A stretch of 64,000 nt of DNA, taken from NCBI RefSeq assembly GCF_021277265.1, contig NZ_JAJSOH010000004.1, positions 62,001 to 126,000 of the forward strand, written 5' to 3'. The DNA comes from Kineosporia rhizophila. GTDB lineage: Bacteria; Actinomycetota; Actinomycetes; Actinomycetales; Kineosporiaceae. Made by a program: the position numbers and the translations under genes. Within the stretch, counting starts at the first letter, position 1. Each line of letters begins with the position of its first letter. Positions 35,765 through 43,931 of this stretch are shown here, piece after piece. The notes below the pieces were generated by a model. The model searched no databases. It was not told the origin of the DNA and worked only from the letters and a program-made list of their open reading frames with translations.

Positions 35765-38700
35765 TCAATAGGCGCCACTCTGTGTCTGAGCGCTACCGGC
35801 GAGGTGCTCGATCAACGTTGCGGTCTCGGGTTCGATGTCCACCCCGGACGAGGCCAGGACGAAGCGCACGTGGTCGGCCACGTCGTGCAGTCGGCCGGGC
35901 CCGCCCAGGGCGTACTCGGCGCGAATGATGTGGCGCCACAGGTTCTGCGCGTGCGGCACCGCCCGTAGCCCGGCCGTCGCGGCCTGCTCCACGGCCAGGT
36001 GGTCACCCTCTTCCGAGGTGATCCGGCAGAGCCGGCCGGCCGCGTCCAGGATCAGGTGCTCGGCCTGGCGTTCCACCCCGGTGCGGGGCAGCCAGGTGTA
36101 GGTGCCGTGCGCGATCCCGCCGACCAGGGGGCCCCGCACCAGGTGCAGCGCCCGGATCAGCAGGTCGCGCTCACGGGTCTGGTCGCCCGCCTGCCCGGCG
36201 CGGTCGGCCCGGTCGATCAGGGTGCGAAGCACGTCCCAGTCGCAGGGCACGTCGGAGGTCAGCCGGAGCCGGCCGTCCGAACCCTCGCGCAGCCGGGGCT
36301 GCCCGGACTCGTCCGGCCCCAGCCACTCCCGGACCTCGGCCAGCATGTCGTCGCGCACGTCGGCGGTGACGCCGCGCGGCCAGATCGCTGAGCCGAGCAC
36401 CGTGGGGTGGGTGCCGGCCGGGTGCAGGGCCAGGTAGGCCAGGATCTCCTCGGCCACCACCAGGCGGCGTGGGTCGATCCGCCCGGGGGCGTGCACCTCG
36501 ACCTCGCCGAGAACGGCCACCCGGACGGTGGACTGGGACCAGGTGATGTCGTCGGTCTCGACCACGCCCTCGGGCAGGTCGGCGCTCACCACCCGCTCGC
36601 CCTCGGGTCCGGTGGCGACCGGTAGGTCGGGGGTGCCGGCCGAGACGAACAGGGTGTGCAGGCGCTCGATGCTGCCGTCGCCCAGTCGGTTCGCTGTGAC
36701 CTGCAACGAGAGTTCGTCGCAGGTAAGCACTCCGGAGTCGTCCACCTGCAGGCGCCAGCGGGCGCCGGGCAGTTCACCGGTGACCAGGACGGCCAGGTCG
36801 GCGCCGCGGGCGACCACGGTCTGCAGTCGGGAGGCGGTCTGCACGTTGAGCGGAGCGCCGTAGATGGCCACTCGTTCGGGACGGCTGCCGGGAGCGGGGC
36901 CACCGGTGAGGATCTGGACGGGGCCGGTGCGGGGCATCCGGGTCGACCCTTGTTCCAGTTGCTCAGTAAGGGCTTTCGCGCCGGCGACGGGAATCAGCCG
37001 ACCCGCGGCGATGGCCGGCAGAGCCGGGGGAAGATCGGCGGTGAGCACTTCGATGCCCCGCGACCAGGGGTTCCCGGCCAGACCGAGGGCCAGGGCGCGG
37101 ACCACGGCGGCGGCCATGCCCGGGCTGCCGATCACCGCGACCGGTCCGGCCGCCGCCCCCAGGTTGATCAGTGCGTCGCGCCCCAGGTGGTCACGGCCGA
37201 CCGAGGCCAGCAGCGGATAGGCGCTGTCTCCGTGGGCCACCAGATGCTGGGCGTCGTCGTAAGTCAGGCGCCAGCGCAAGCCATCGTCCAGGGCGGCCCA
37301 GGGCGGGGGAGCGGAAGCATGGGCCATGGTCAGCAGGAGGTCGAGGCCCTCGTCGTCGACCACCGCGCCGTAGGCCTGGGGCAGGGGTAAGGCGGCCTCA
37401 CGGCAGGCCCGGGGCAGCGACCGGAGGGCGAGGTCGAGCAGGGCGCCGCGGTCGGCGTCGGCACCGGTACGCAGCCAGACCTCGGTGTCCCGTTCGAATT
37501 CGCCGGGCTGGTCCTGCCCACCCCGCCGACGGCGGCGGATCAGCAGCAGGGTGCCCAGCAGGGCCGCGGTGACCAGGCCGGCACCGATCAGCTCGGCGGG
37601 AAGGTCGGAACCGTCTGCGGTGCTGAGGCTCTGGCTGGGCGTGGCTACCGGGGGTGTGGGGGCTGTGGTCTCCATCGCGGTCGGTGGGGCGGCCTTGGTG
37701 GTGCTGGAACTGCTTGAGGACGAGGGTGCGCCGGTACTGCTGTTGGGCCCAGTTGCGCTGGGGGCGCGGGTAGTGGTGGCCGCGCCGGCGCCACCGGGTG
37801 CTGCGCCGGTGGCGGTGTTCGTCGGCGGGGCGGTGCTGGTGGGCGGGGTCGTTGTGGTGTTCGTGGAAGGCCGGGCGGTGGAGGTGCCTCGGGGCGGAGT
37901 GGGGTCGCTCGGTAGGACGCCCTGGCCCTGCGTGGCCACACCGGGGTGTTGCGGGGGAAGGAAATTGGGGTCGCCCGCGCTGGCGATGCGTCCCGTGGGT
38001 GAAGTAGCCGACGGCGAGACGCTAGGTGCCGAACCGGTGTTGGACGGAGCTGTGCTGGTCGGGGCCGTGCTGGAGGGAGCGGTGCTGGTCGGGGCCGTGC
38101 TGGAAGGGGCTGTGCTGGACGGAGCCGTGGTGGCGGTGCGGGTGGCGGACGGGCGGTTGGTCGATGTGGCCGGACCGGCTGCGCCGCCGTTGCTGTTCCC
38201 GCTGCCTCGGCTTTCCTCTTCCCCCCGGGGCTTTTCGTCCTGCTGCGGAGTCGGATCTGCGGCTCGCTCGCGCGGCGGGGTGCGGTCGGCCACCCAGCGC
38301 GTCACCCCGACCGCGTCCTCGGGCAGGATCAGCCGCCAACCCGGCTGGATCAACCGCGCAAGGTGCAGGGTGCGACCGTCCGGCTGCAGACGTCCTTCAT
38401 TGAGCCGGTAGATCTCGTGGTAGCGCCGGCCGTCACCGAGGTGGCGCTCGGCGATCTCCCAGAGCGTGTCGTGGTGTCGGCCGGTCGGCGCCTCCACCAC
38501 GTAGACCTTGTGCCCGTCCAGAGCCAGCTCGTCGCGGCTCAGCTGACTGGCCGAGACGGGGGAGCCCCGGTCGGCCTGGGCCGCGTTGCGCCGGGCGTTC
38601 GCCGCCTCGGCGGCGGCCTGCCGGGCGGTCAGTTGCCGGTTGCTCACGTGGCTGACCGGTTCGGCCTCGACCGCCTTGGGCGGTGCGGTGTTGGCGTCGA

Positions 38701-39235
38701 ACACGTAGAACGTGTCCGGGTCGGTGTACGTGGCCTGCTGGCTGGAGACCACGGTGTCGGACCGGGCCGCGCCCAGGTCCGGCCGGGTCGCCGCCTGCGC
38801 CACCCCCATCTGCCCGGCCATCACCCCGGCCAGCAGCATCGAGCCGACCAGCCAGCGGGCCAGCCGCTGGCTCGGCCCGGACAACGGCACCGGTGCGGCC
38901 AGCACCCCGCCCCGCAGCGCGGCCCCGAGCTCGACCAGCACACAGATCACGAACTGCAGCCAGGCCAGCGCGGCCACCACGACCAGGACCGCCAGCACCT
39001 GGGCGATGCCCAGGGTGCCGGTCAGGGTCAGCTCCTCGGACAGCCTGCCGTCGGCCAGCAGCGGGGCGGCGAGCACGTACAACCCCACCGGTACCCCGGC
39101 CACCAGAGCGAGCAGGGCGAGCGCGGAGAACACGGCGCCCACCCGGGAACGCCGGGGCGCGGGGCCGGAGTCCCGCGCCTGCTGGGTGAACCGGCCGGCA
39201 CCCGTTGCCGCCCGGTCCGCGGAATGCGCCGTCAT
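35765..39235 (-). CDS. LysM-transmembrane-SARP/BTAD regulator of the Tad operon
   Basis: A 1156-residue protein and the last gene of the Tad operon. Three membrane helices (about residues 33-150) lead to an external part with a LysM domain (about 241-307, DTLWEIAERHLGDGRRYHEI). A long Ser/Thr/Pro-rich stalk with 10-residue repeats (about 330-540) follows. A fourth helix near 545-567 ends in RRRRRGG. The cytoplasmic C-terminus carries a winged-helix region (about 905-985) and a BTAD/SARP helical domain to about 1148. The layout suggests that cell-wall contact outside could be relayed to a transcription module inside. The ATG overlaps the tadG-like stop (ATGA). Similar LysM-BTAD proteins are known beside actinobacterial tad genes; their function is unknown to me. 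Confidence 0.85.
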   Translation of the reverse strand: MTAHSADRAATGAGRFTQQARDSGPAPRRSRVGAVFSALALLALVAGVPVGLYVLAAPLLADGRLSEELTLTGTLGIAQVLAVLVVVAALAWLQFVICVLVELGAALRGGVLAAPVPLSGPSQRLARWLVGSMLLAGVMAGQMGVAQAATRPDLGAARSDTVVSSQQATYTDPDTFYVFDANTAPPKAVEAEPVSHVSNRQLTARQAAAEAANARRNAAQADRGSPVSASQLSRDELALDGHKVYVVEAPTGRHHDTLWEIAERHLGDGRRYHEIYRLNEGRLQPDGRTLHLARLIQPGWRLILPEDAVGVTRWVADRTPPRERAADPTPQQDEKPRGEEESRGSGNSNGGAAGPATSTNRPSATRTATTAPSSTAPSSTAPTSTAPSSTAPTSTAPSNTGSAPSVSPSATSPTGRIASAGDPNFLPPQHPGVATQGQGVLPSDPTPPRGTSTARPSTNTTTTPPTSTAPPTNTATGAAPGGAGAATTTRAPSATGPNSSTGAPSSSSSSSTTKAAPPTAMETTAPTPPVATPSQSLSTADGSDLPAELIGAGLVTAALLGTLLLIRRRRRGGQDQPGEFERDTEVWLRTGADADRGALLDLALRSLPRACREAALPLPQAYGAVVDDEGLDLLLTMAHASAPPPWAALDDGLRWRLTYDDAQHLVAHGDSAYPLLASVGRDHLGRDALINLGAAAGPVAVIGSPGMAAAVVRALALGLAGNPWSRGIEVLTADLPPALPAIAAGRLIPVAGAKALTEQLEQGSTRMPRTGPVQILTGGPAPGSRPERVAIYGAPLNVQTASRLQTVVARGADLAVLVTGELPGARWRLQVDDSGVLTCDELSLQVTANRLGDGSIERLHTLFVSAGTPDLPVATGPEGERVVSADLPEGVVETDDITWSQSTVRVAVLGEVEVHAPGRIDPRRLVVAEEILAYLALHPAGTHPTVLGSAIWPRGVTADVRDDMLAEVREWLGPDESGQPRLREGSDGRLRLTSDVPCDWDVLRTLIDRADRAGQAGDQTRERDLLIRALHLVRGPLVGGIAHGTYTWLPRTGVERQAEHLILDAAGRLCRITSEEGDHLAVEQAATAGLRAVPHAQNLWRHIIRAEYALGGPGRLHDVADHVRFVLASSGVDIEPETATLIEHLAGSAQTQSGAY
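38036..38140. repeat. 30-bp coding tandem repeat in the stalk of the LysM-BTAD gene
   Basis: Contiguous 30-bp units (38051-38080, 38081-38110, a diverged third to 38140) encode the STAPTSTAPS-type decapeptide repeat of the extracellular stalk. Confidence 0.8.
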
Positions 39236-39675
39236 GGCAAGCCCTCCCCGGTGATGCCCACCGCGGGCCGGGCCTGGCCCTGGGCGGTCACGGTGAAACT
39301 GTTGAAGAAGATCAGGGACAGCAGTGCGGTCTTCTGCTCGATCGTCGCGCGCACCGCCACCTGCTCGGTGTCGGCCGAGATGGTCACCCCGGAGGCCGGG
39401 TAGTCGCGGGCGGCGAGGAACTCACCGGCCGCGGCCCGGGCCGCCTCGGGGTCGATCAGGACCGTCCCGCTCTCGCGGAGCGTGTCCACCTGGATCTCGC
39501 GGGCGCCGGCGCGCGCGGCCTGCTCCACGTCGTCCGTCACCCGCTGGCGGGCGTTGATCGCCAGCCCGCCGTCCACCACCAGTCCGGCCAGCACGAGCAG
39601 CACCACCGCGAACGCCACCACGAAAACCGTTGCCTGACCGGAGTCGTCACCGCTGAACCGAAGCTGTCTGCTCAC
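39232..39675 (-). CDS. TadG-like pilus assembly protein
   Basis: A 147-residue protein with one N-terminal hydrophobic helix directly after DDSGQATVFVV. This has the shape of a class III pseudopilin, but the usual Glu at +5 is replaced by Phe, so prepilin peptidase processing is doubtful. The external part has no cysteines. It is expected to sit in the membrane as a minor pilus component like TadG/helicase-secretion neighbourhood proteins. Start and stop overlap both neighbours by four bases. Confidence 0.78.
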   Translation of the reverse strand: MSRQLRFSGDDSGQATVFVVAFAVVLLVLAGLVVDGGLAINARQRVTDDVEQAARAGAREIQVDTLRESGTVLIDPEAARAAAGEFLAARDYPASGVTISADTEQVAVRATIEQKTALLSLIFFNSFTVTAQGQARPAVGITGEGLP

Positions 39676-40112
39676 GGGGCACCGCCGGTGCGCCGGTAGA
39701 TGTCCAGCGGCGCCGAGCTGGAGGCGCGTACCGAGACCGTGCCGGGCAGGCCCAGCAGTCCCAGGTCGTCCACCGGTACCCGGCAGCTCAGTTCCGTCTC
39801 GATCGTGCCGCCCGCGACGAACTCACCGCTCAGCCCGACCGCCTCACAGGTCCAGCGCCCGCCCAGCGAGGCGTTCGCGGTCTGCGTGGCCGCCGCCCGG
39901 GCCGAGCCCAGGTCACGTTCCAGCGACGCCGCCCGGACCGCGTCCCGGCTCGCCGCCTCCACCTCACCGCGCACCGCCACGTACCGGCCGAACGCCACCA
40001 CCAGCAGCAGGAAGGCCACCAGCAGAGGGGTGATCAGGACGATCTCGACCGACATCGAGCCGGTCTCGGCGCACGGGTGGCCCGGGCGCGGGTTCCTCAG
40101 CCGGATTCTCAC
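39672..40112 (-). CDS. TadE-like pseudopilin
   Basis: A 146-residue minor pilin. After a short basic leader, CAETGSMSVEIVLITPLLVA gives a prepilin-type site (cleavage after Gly, Glu at +5) and the hydrophobic spine. The outer part has a pair of cysteines (WTCEAV, LSCRVP) that could form a disulphide. The start is GTG 40112, overlapping the preceding TadE stop as GTGA; longer in-frame starts run through the upstream gene in a GC-rich nonsense frame. Confidence 0.82.
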   Translation of the reverse strand: MRIRLRNPRPGHPCAETGSMSVEIVLITPLLVAFLLLVVAFGRYVAVRGEVEAASRDAVRAASLERDLGSARAAATQTANASLGGRWTCEAVGLSGEFVAGGTIETELSCRVPVDDLGLLGLPGTVSVRASSSAPLDIYRRTGGAP

Positions 40113-40494
40113 AGGTCCGGCCGGAATTCCTCGACCGGTCCCTGCACGACCTGCTCGATCCGCAGGCCGGGGATGCCGGGCACCACCTGCACGCCGCGAC
40201 CGGTCACCACCGCCCGCACCTCGTCCGCCCCGACCGCGGAGACCTGGACCGTCACACCCTCGATCACGCCCTGGCCCACCTGCGCCGCGTAGGCCCGGCC
40301 GCGCGCCTCGGCCGCACCGGCGTCCTGGGTGGTCCGGGCCACCCGGGCCGCCTCCCGGGCCGCCGCCGAGGCCGCCTGGTTGCCCAGGAACAGCAGAGCG
40401 GCCTGCACGGTGGCGAAGATGACGAACAGCAGCAGGGGCATGTACAGCGCCAGCTCGATCGTGCTGGCACCCCGGTCCCGGCCGGCCCGGACAC
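40109..40494 (-). CDS. TadE-like pseudopilin with an apparent frame break near its start
   Basis: About 128 residues of a TadE-type minor pilin. RDRGASTIELALYMPLLLFV shows the prepilin site (Glu at +5) and hydrophobic spine, followed by an external domain ending VEEFRPDL. The natural start, GTG at 40494 five bases after the Flp-like stop, is in a different frame. Adding one G to the GGG run near 40484-40490 would join them into VSGAGRDRGAST. In the sequence as given, translation in frame would have to begin inside the Flp-like gene or at ATG 40441, which loses the signal. Assembly error or true mutation are both possible. Confidence 0.65.
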
Positions 40495-40497
40495 CGC

Positions 40498-40746
40498 TTA
40501 GGGCGTGCCACCGTCGAGGTTGATGCTGTCGGCCTTCGACCGCAGCTTCTCCAGCAGCACGGCGCCCACGGCCGCGGCGATCCCGACCAGCAGGGCCGAG
40601 ATCACCACCCACTCCACCACCGAGGCACCCCGGTCGCGCGGTCCGCGCACCACCCGGCTGCGTGCGGCGTCGATCCGGCCCCGGATCACCATCTCCCCGT
40701 ACCCCGCCGCAGTGGCCGGGTCGAAGCGGAAAGGTCCGCTCTTCAT
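40498..40746 (-). CDS. Flp/TadE-like small pilin
   Basis: An 82-residue protein with a 40-residue basic leader, then PRDRGASVVEWVVISALLVG: cleavage expected after Gly with Glu at +5, followed by the hydrophobic helix. The mature part would be about 40 residues, the size of Flp pilins, so this is the best candidate for the major fibre subunit. It lies 25 bp after tadC, the widest gap in the operon. ATG 40746 has GAAGGAGAC upstream. Confidence 0.78.
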   Translation of the reverse strand: MKSGPFRFDPATAAGYGEMVIRGRIDAARSRVVRGPRDRGASVVEWVVISALLVGIAAAVGAVLLEKLRSKADSINLDGGTP

Positions 40747-40771
40747 CTGGAGTCTCCTTCATCGCGTTGCT

Positions 40772-41695
40772 TCAGGTTCCGCTCAGGACCCGGACGATCG
40801 CCGGGTAGATCAGGAAGATCAGGAAGCCCACCGCCAGCAGGAGCTGGGCGATGAGCATGGACTGGGACCGGGCCTGGGCCCGGCCCTCCGCGTCGGCCAT
40901 TTCTCGACGACGCATCGAGGCCGCTCGCGCGGCCAGGGACTCCCGGACCTTCGCCCCGTCGTCCGCCACCAGTTCCAGAGCCGCGCCCAGGTCGCTCAGC
41001 TCCGCCACCGCGGTCTCCTCGCCCAGCCGGCTCAGGGCCGACCACGGGGTCACACCCTGCAGCCGGGCGATGGCCAGGGTGTCGCGCAGCCGGACCATCG
41101 CCCAGCCGTCGCTGACCGAGGAGGCCGAGTTGAGGGCCTCCGGAACGCCCCGCCCGCCGGACAGGTTCAGCGCCACCAGATCGAGGAACGAGCCGACCAC
41201 GTGGCGGAAGTCGCGCCGCCGGATCGCCGCCCGCTGCCCGGCCTGCAGGGTGGGCAGGAAGGTGCCGATCACCAGCCCGCTCAGGCCCAGGAACACCGGC
41301 GTGGTCACCGGCAGCCCGCCGAGGAGCCCGACCACCAGGCTGCCGAGGACGAACGGCACGGCCGCGCCGACCGCCGCGCCGAGCAGGCTGTAGGCCAGGT
41401 GGGTCTCGATCGGGCGGTCGATCAGGGAGAGGTCGGCGCGCAACCCCGCAGGCAGCCGCACCCCGGAAAGCTCCAGCTGCCGCCGGATCTGACGGCCTAC
41501 GGACGAGGTGAGCCGGCTACCGCTGTTGGTGGTGGTCCGGGTCTGGGCGACGCCGACGGCCTTGAGGCGTTCGGCGTCCAGGGCGGCCAGCGTGCCCGGC
41601 GCACCGGACCCGCGCATGGCCGGCCGGGCGAAGGCCAGCACCAGGAGCAGCAGCCCGGTCCCGGCCAGCGCCCCGGCCAGCACGATCGCGATCAT
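40772..41695 (-). CDS. tadC: Type II secretion system F family protein TadC
   Basis: A 307-residue inner-membrane platform protein with an N-terminal helix, a central pair of helices (about 130-175) and a C-terminal helix ending IYPAIVRVLSG. The GspF/TadC cytoplasmic domain has RRRDFRHVVGSFLDLVALNL and GRGVPEAL. It anchors the CpaF ATPase with TadB. The ATG overlaps the tadB stop as ATGA. Confidence 0.9.
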   Translation of the reverse strand: MIAIVLAGALAGTGLLLLVLAFARPAMRGSGAPGTLAALDAERLKAVGVAQTRTTTNSGSRLTSSVGRQIRRQLELSGVRLPAGLRADLSLIDRPIETHLAYSLLGAAVGAAVPFVLGSLVVGLLGGLPVTTPVFLGLSGLVIGTFLPTLQAGQRAAIRRRDFRHVVGSFLDLVALNLSGGRGVPEALNSASSVSDGWAMVRLRDTLAIARLQGVTPWSALSRLGEETAVAELSDLGAALELVADDGAKVRESLAARAASMRRREMADAEGRAQARSQSMLIAQLLLAVGFLIFLIYPAIVRVLSGT

Positions 41696-42603
41696 CGGGG
41701 CACCCCCCGGGTCATCGGGTCGGTGGTGGCGTTGCCGCTGTGCATGAAGCGTTCCGGAAGGTCGTAGGCGGCCAGCTGTTTCAGCCAGAAGAAGCCCGCG
41801 GCGAAGAAGCCCACCACGATCGCCAGCACGACCTGCCCGGCCGGGCTCTGGTAGGGCTGCACGTAGCCCGGGTTGAAGGTGCGCAGCCCGAGCACGAACA
41901 GCAGGGTCACCGCGACCACGATCTGCACACTGCGCCGGGTCGCGGCCCGGCCGGCGGTGACCCGGCCCCGCATCTCCACCTCGGCCCGCACCGACTCGGA
42001 CAGGCTGGTCAGCACGTGCCGCAGCCCGGGCCCGCGCAGCCGCGAGTTCAGCAGCAGCGCGGCCACCACCAGGTCGGCGCTGGCGTCGTCGAGGTCGTCG
42101 GCCAGCCGGTGCAGCGCGGTCGGCAGCGGCACCCGCACCCGCAACCGGTCGGCCAGGGTGACGATCTCGTCGGCGATCGGCGCCGGGGCGGCCCGGGAGG
42201 TGGCGATCACCGCCTGCTCCAGACCGACCGCACCGGCGATCGTGTCCCGCAGCGACTCCGTCCACAGGGCCAGGGCCTCCAGCCGGTCGGCCTGCTGCCG
42301 CTCCTGCCGGGCCCCGCCCATCAGCGCGGGCCAGGCCAGGATCATCGTTACGGCGGCGATCGCGGCCACCGGCCAGGCGGTGATCAGCAGGGTGAACACC
42401 CCGGCGAGAACGGCGATCGGCAGCCGGGTGCCGAAACCGCGCAGCCGGCGCACGGTCCGGTCGGAGAGCGTGCGGGTGTCGGTGCCCCCGGTGTGGCGCT
42501 CGCGCCGCAGCATCGAGTCGAGCAGCAGCGCGAGGCCGGCGCCGGCCAGGGCACCGGCCGCGATCACGGCCGCCACCGGGCCGGTGGTCAGGTCCTGGAT
42601 CAT
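41692..42603 (-). CDS. tadB: Type II secretion system F family protein TadB
   Basis: A 303-residue membrane protein of the T2SSF family. It has paired N-terminal helices, a cytoplasmic helical domain (ALWTESLRDTIAGAVGLEQA) and two C-terminal helices. It partners TadC and the CpaF ATPase in the pilus assembly platform. ATG 42603 overlaps the cpaF stop as ATGA; an in-frame GTG three codons earlier is less likely. Confidence 0.9.
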   Translation of the reverse strand: MIQDLTTGPVAAVIAAGALAGAGLALLLDSMLRRERHTGGTDTRTLSDRTVRRLRGFGTRLPIAVLAGVFTLLITAWPVAAIAAVTMILAWPALMGGARQERQQADRLEALALWTESLRDTIAGAVGLEQAVIATSRAAPAPIADEIVTLADRLRVRVPLPTALHRLADDLDDASADLVVAALLLNSRLRGPGLRHVLTSLSESVRAEVEMRGRVTAGRAATRRSVQIVVAVTLLFVLGLRTFNPGYVQPYQSPAGQVVLAIVVGFFAAGFFWLKQLAAYDLPERFMHSGNATTDPMTRGVPR

Positions 42604-43931
42604 CCCGGCCACCCCCCTTGGGCGGGCACACTGCTCATCGCGGCCGGGTCGTAGCCCGCGGCGATCAGTTCGTCGATGCAGGCGATCGGGGCCGCCGGAA
42701 CCGCGCGACCGTCGGTGCCGGGCTGGAACACCTCGCTCGAGAGCACCCGGCCGTCCACCCCGTTGACCTCGCGCACGCTGGTCACGATCCGGCGCAGCCG
42801 CCCGCCCTCGGCGTAGTCGTTGCGGCGCTCGACGAACACCACGAAGTCGATCGCCCCGGCGATCAGCATCATCGTGGCCTCGGTGGGCAGACGCTCGGCC
42901 GACTGGATCGCGTAGGTGCAGATCCGGTTGAACACCTCCAGCGCCGAGTTGGCGTGGATCGTGGAGAGGGAGCCGTCGTTGCCCTGGCTCATCGCGTTCA
43001 GCATGGTCACGATCTCGTCGCCGAGCACCTCACCGACGATCACCCGGCTCGGGTTCATCCGGAGCGAGCGGCGCACCAGGTCGGCCATCCCGATCGCGCC
43101 CTGGCCCTCGGAGTTGGGCAGGCGCTCCTCCAGCGGCACCACGTTCGGGTGCAGGTCGGCGAACTCGCCCAGACCCAGCTCGAGCGACCGCTCCACGGTG
43201 ATCAGCCGCTCGGTGGCCGGGATCTCGTGGGCGAGGGCGCGCAGCATGGTGGTCTTACCGGCGTTGGTGGCGCCCGCGATCATGATGTTCTTGCGGGCCA
43301 GCACGGCCGCCGCCAGGAACGAGGCCAGTTCGGGAGTGAGCGACTCGTTGGCCACCAGCTGGTCCAGCGTCACCCGGGAGAGCCGGGAACGGCGGATCGA
43401 GATGGCCGGCCGCGGGCAGACCCCCATCACCGCGGAGAGCCGGGAGCCGTCCGGCAGGCGCAGGTCGAGCTGCGGGTTGGCGACGTCGAACGAGCGGCTG
43501 GTCAGCCCGGAGTAGGCGCCGAGCAGCTGGACCAGCTCGATCAGCTCGTCGTCGGACTCCGCGACCGGGGGCATCGCCACCTCCCGGCCGTCCGCGTAGC
43601 CGACGAAAACCTGGTCACAGCCGTTGATGTCGATGTTCTCGACCAGCGGGTCGTCGAGCAGCGGCTGCAGCCGGCCCACACCGAACAGGGCGGCGTGGAT
43701 GCCCTCGGCGAGCTCGGTCTCCTCGTCCGCCTCCGGAGGGGTGCGGCCAAGCGAGAGTTCCGAGCGGGCATGCAGATCCAGCACCCGGCCGATCACCGCC
43801 CGGGCGTACTGGCGCTCGTCCTCGGCGCTCATCGGGGCGGCCCCGGTGAGGGCGTCCTCGCGGCGCTGCTGGGCCAGGAGGTCGGCCACCTCTTCGCGGA
43901 GGCGGCGTACGACCCGTTGGTCGATGGCCAT
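42600..43931 (-). CDS. cpaF: Pilus assembly ATPase CpaF/TadA
   Basis: A 443-residue secretion ATPase. The N-terminal domain is followed by Walker A GATNAGKTT near residue 225, the Asp box, Walker B RVIVGEVLGDE near 295, and the His box STIHANSA near 320. It forms the hexamer that drives pilin assembly through TadB/TadC. It lies downstream of the CpaE-like gene with a TGATG overlap. Confidence 0.94.
   Translation of the reverse strand: MAIDQRVVRRLREEVADLLAQQRREDALTGAAPMSAEDERQYARAVIGRVLDLHARSELSLGRTPPEADEETELAEGIHAALFGVGRLQPLLDDPLVENIDINGCDQVFVGYADGREVAMPPVAESDDELIELVQLLGAYSGLTSRSFDVANPQLDLRLPDGSRLSAVMGVCPRPAISIRRSRLSRVTLDQLVANESLTPELASFLAAAVLARKNIMIAGATNAGKTTMLRALAHEIPATERLITVERSLELGLGEFADLHPNVVPLEERLPNSEGQGAIGMADLVRRSLRMNPSRVIVGEVLGDEIVTMLNAMSQGNDGSLSTIHANSALEVFNRICTYAIQSAERLPTEATMMLIAGAIDFVVFVERRNDYAEGGRLRRIVTSVREVNGVDGRVLSSEVFQPGTDGRAVPAAPIACIDELIAAGYDPAAMSSVPAQGGWPG

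Noticed and set aside
38036..38140. CRISPR-like array
   Set aside because: The 30-bp units are contiguous without spacers and encode a regular Ser/Thr/Pro decapeptide in frame.
40772..42631. TadC fused to a long N-terminal extension
   Set aside because: The extension is a shadow frame of tadB. ATGA overlap at 41692-41695 marks the real tadC start.
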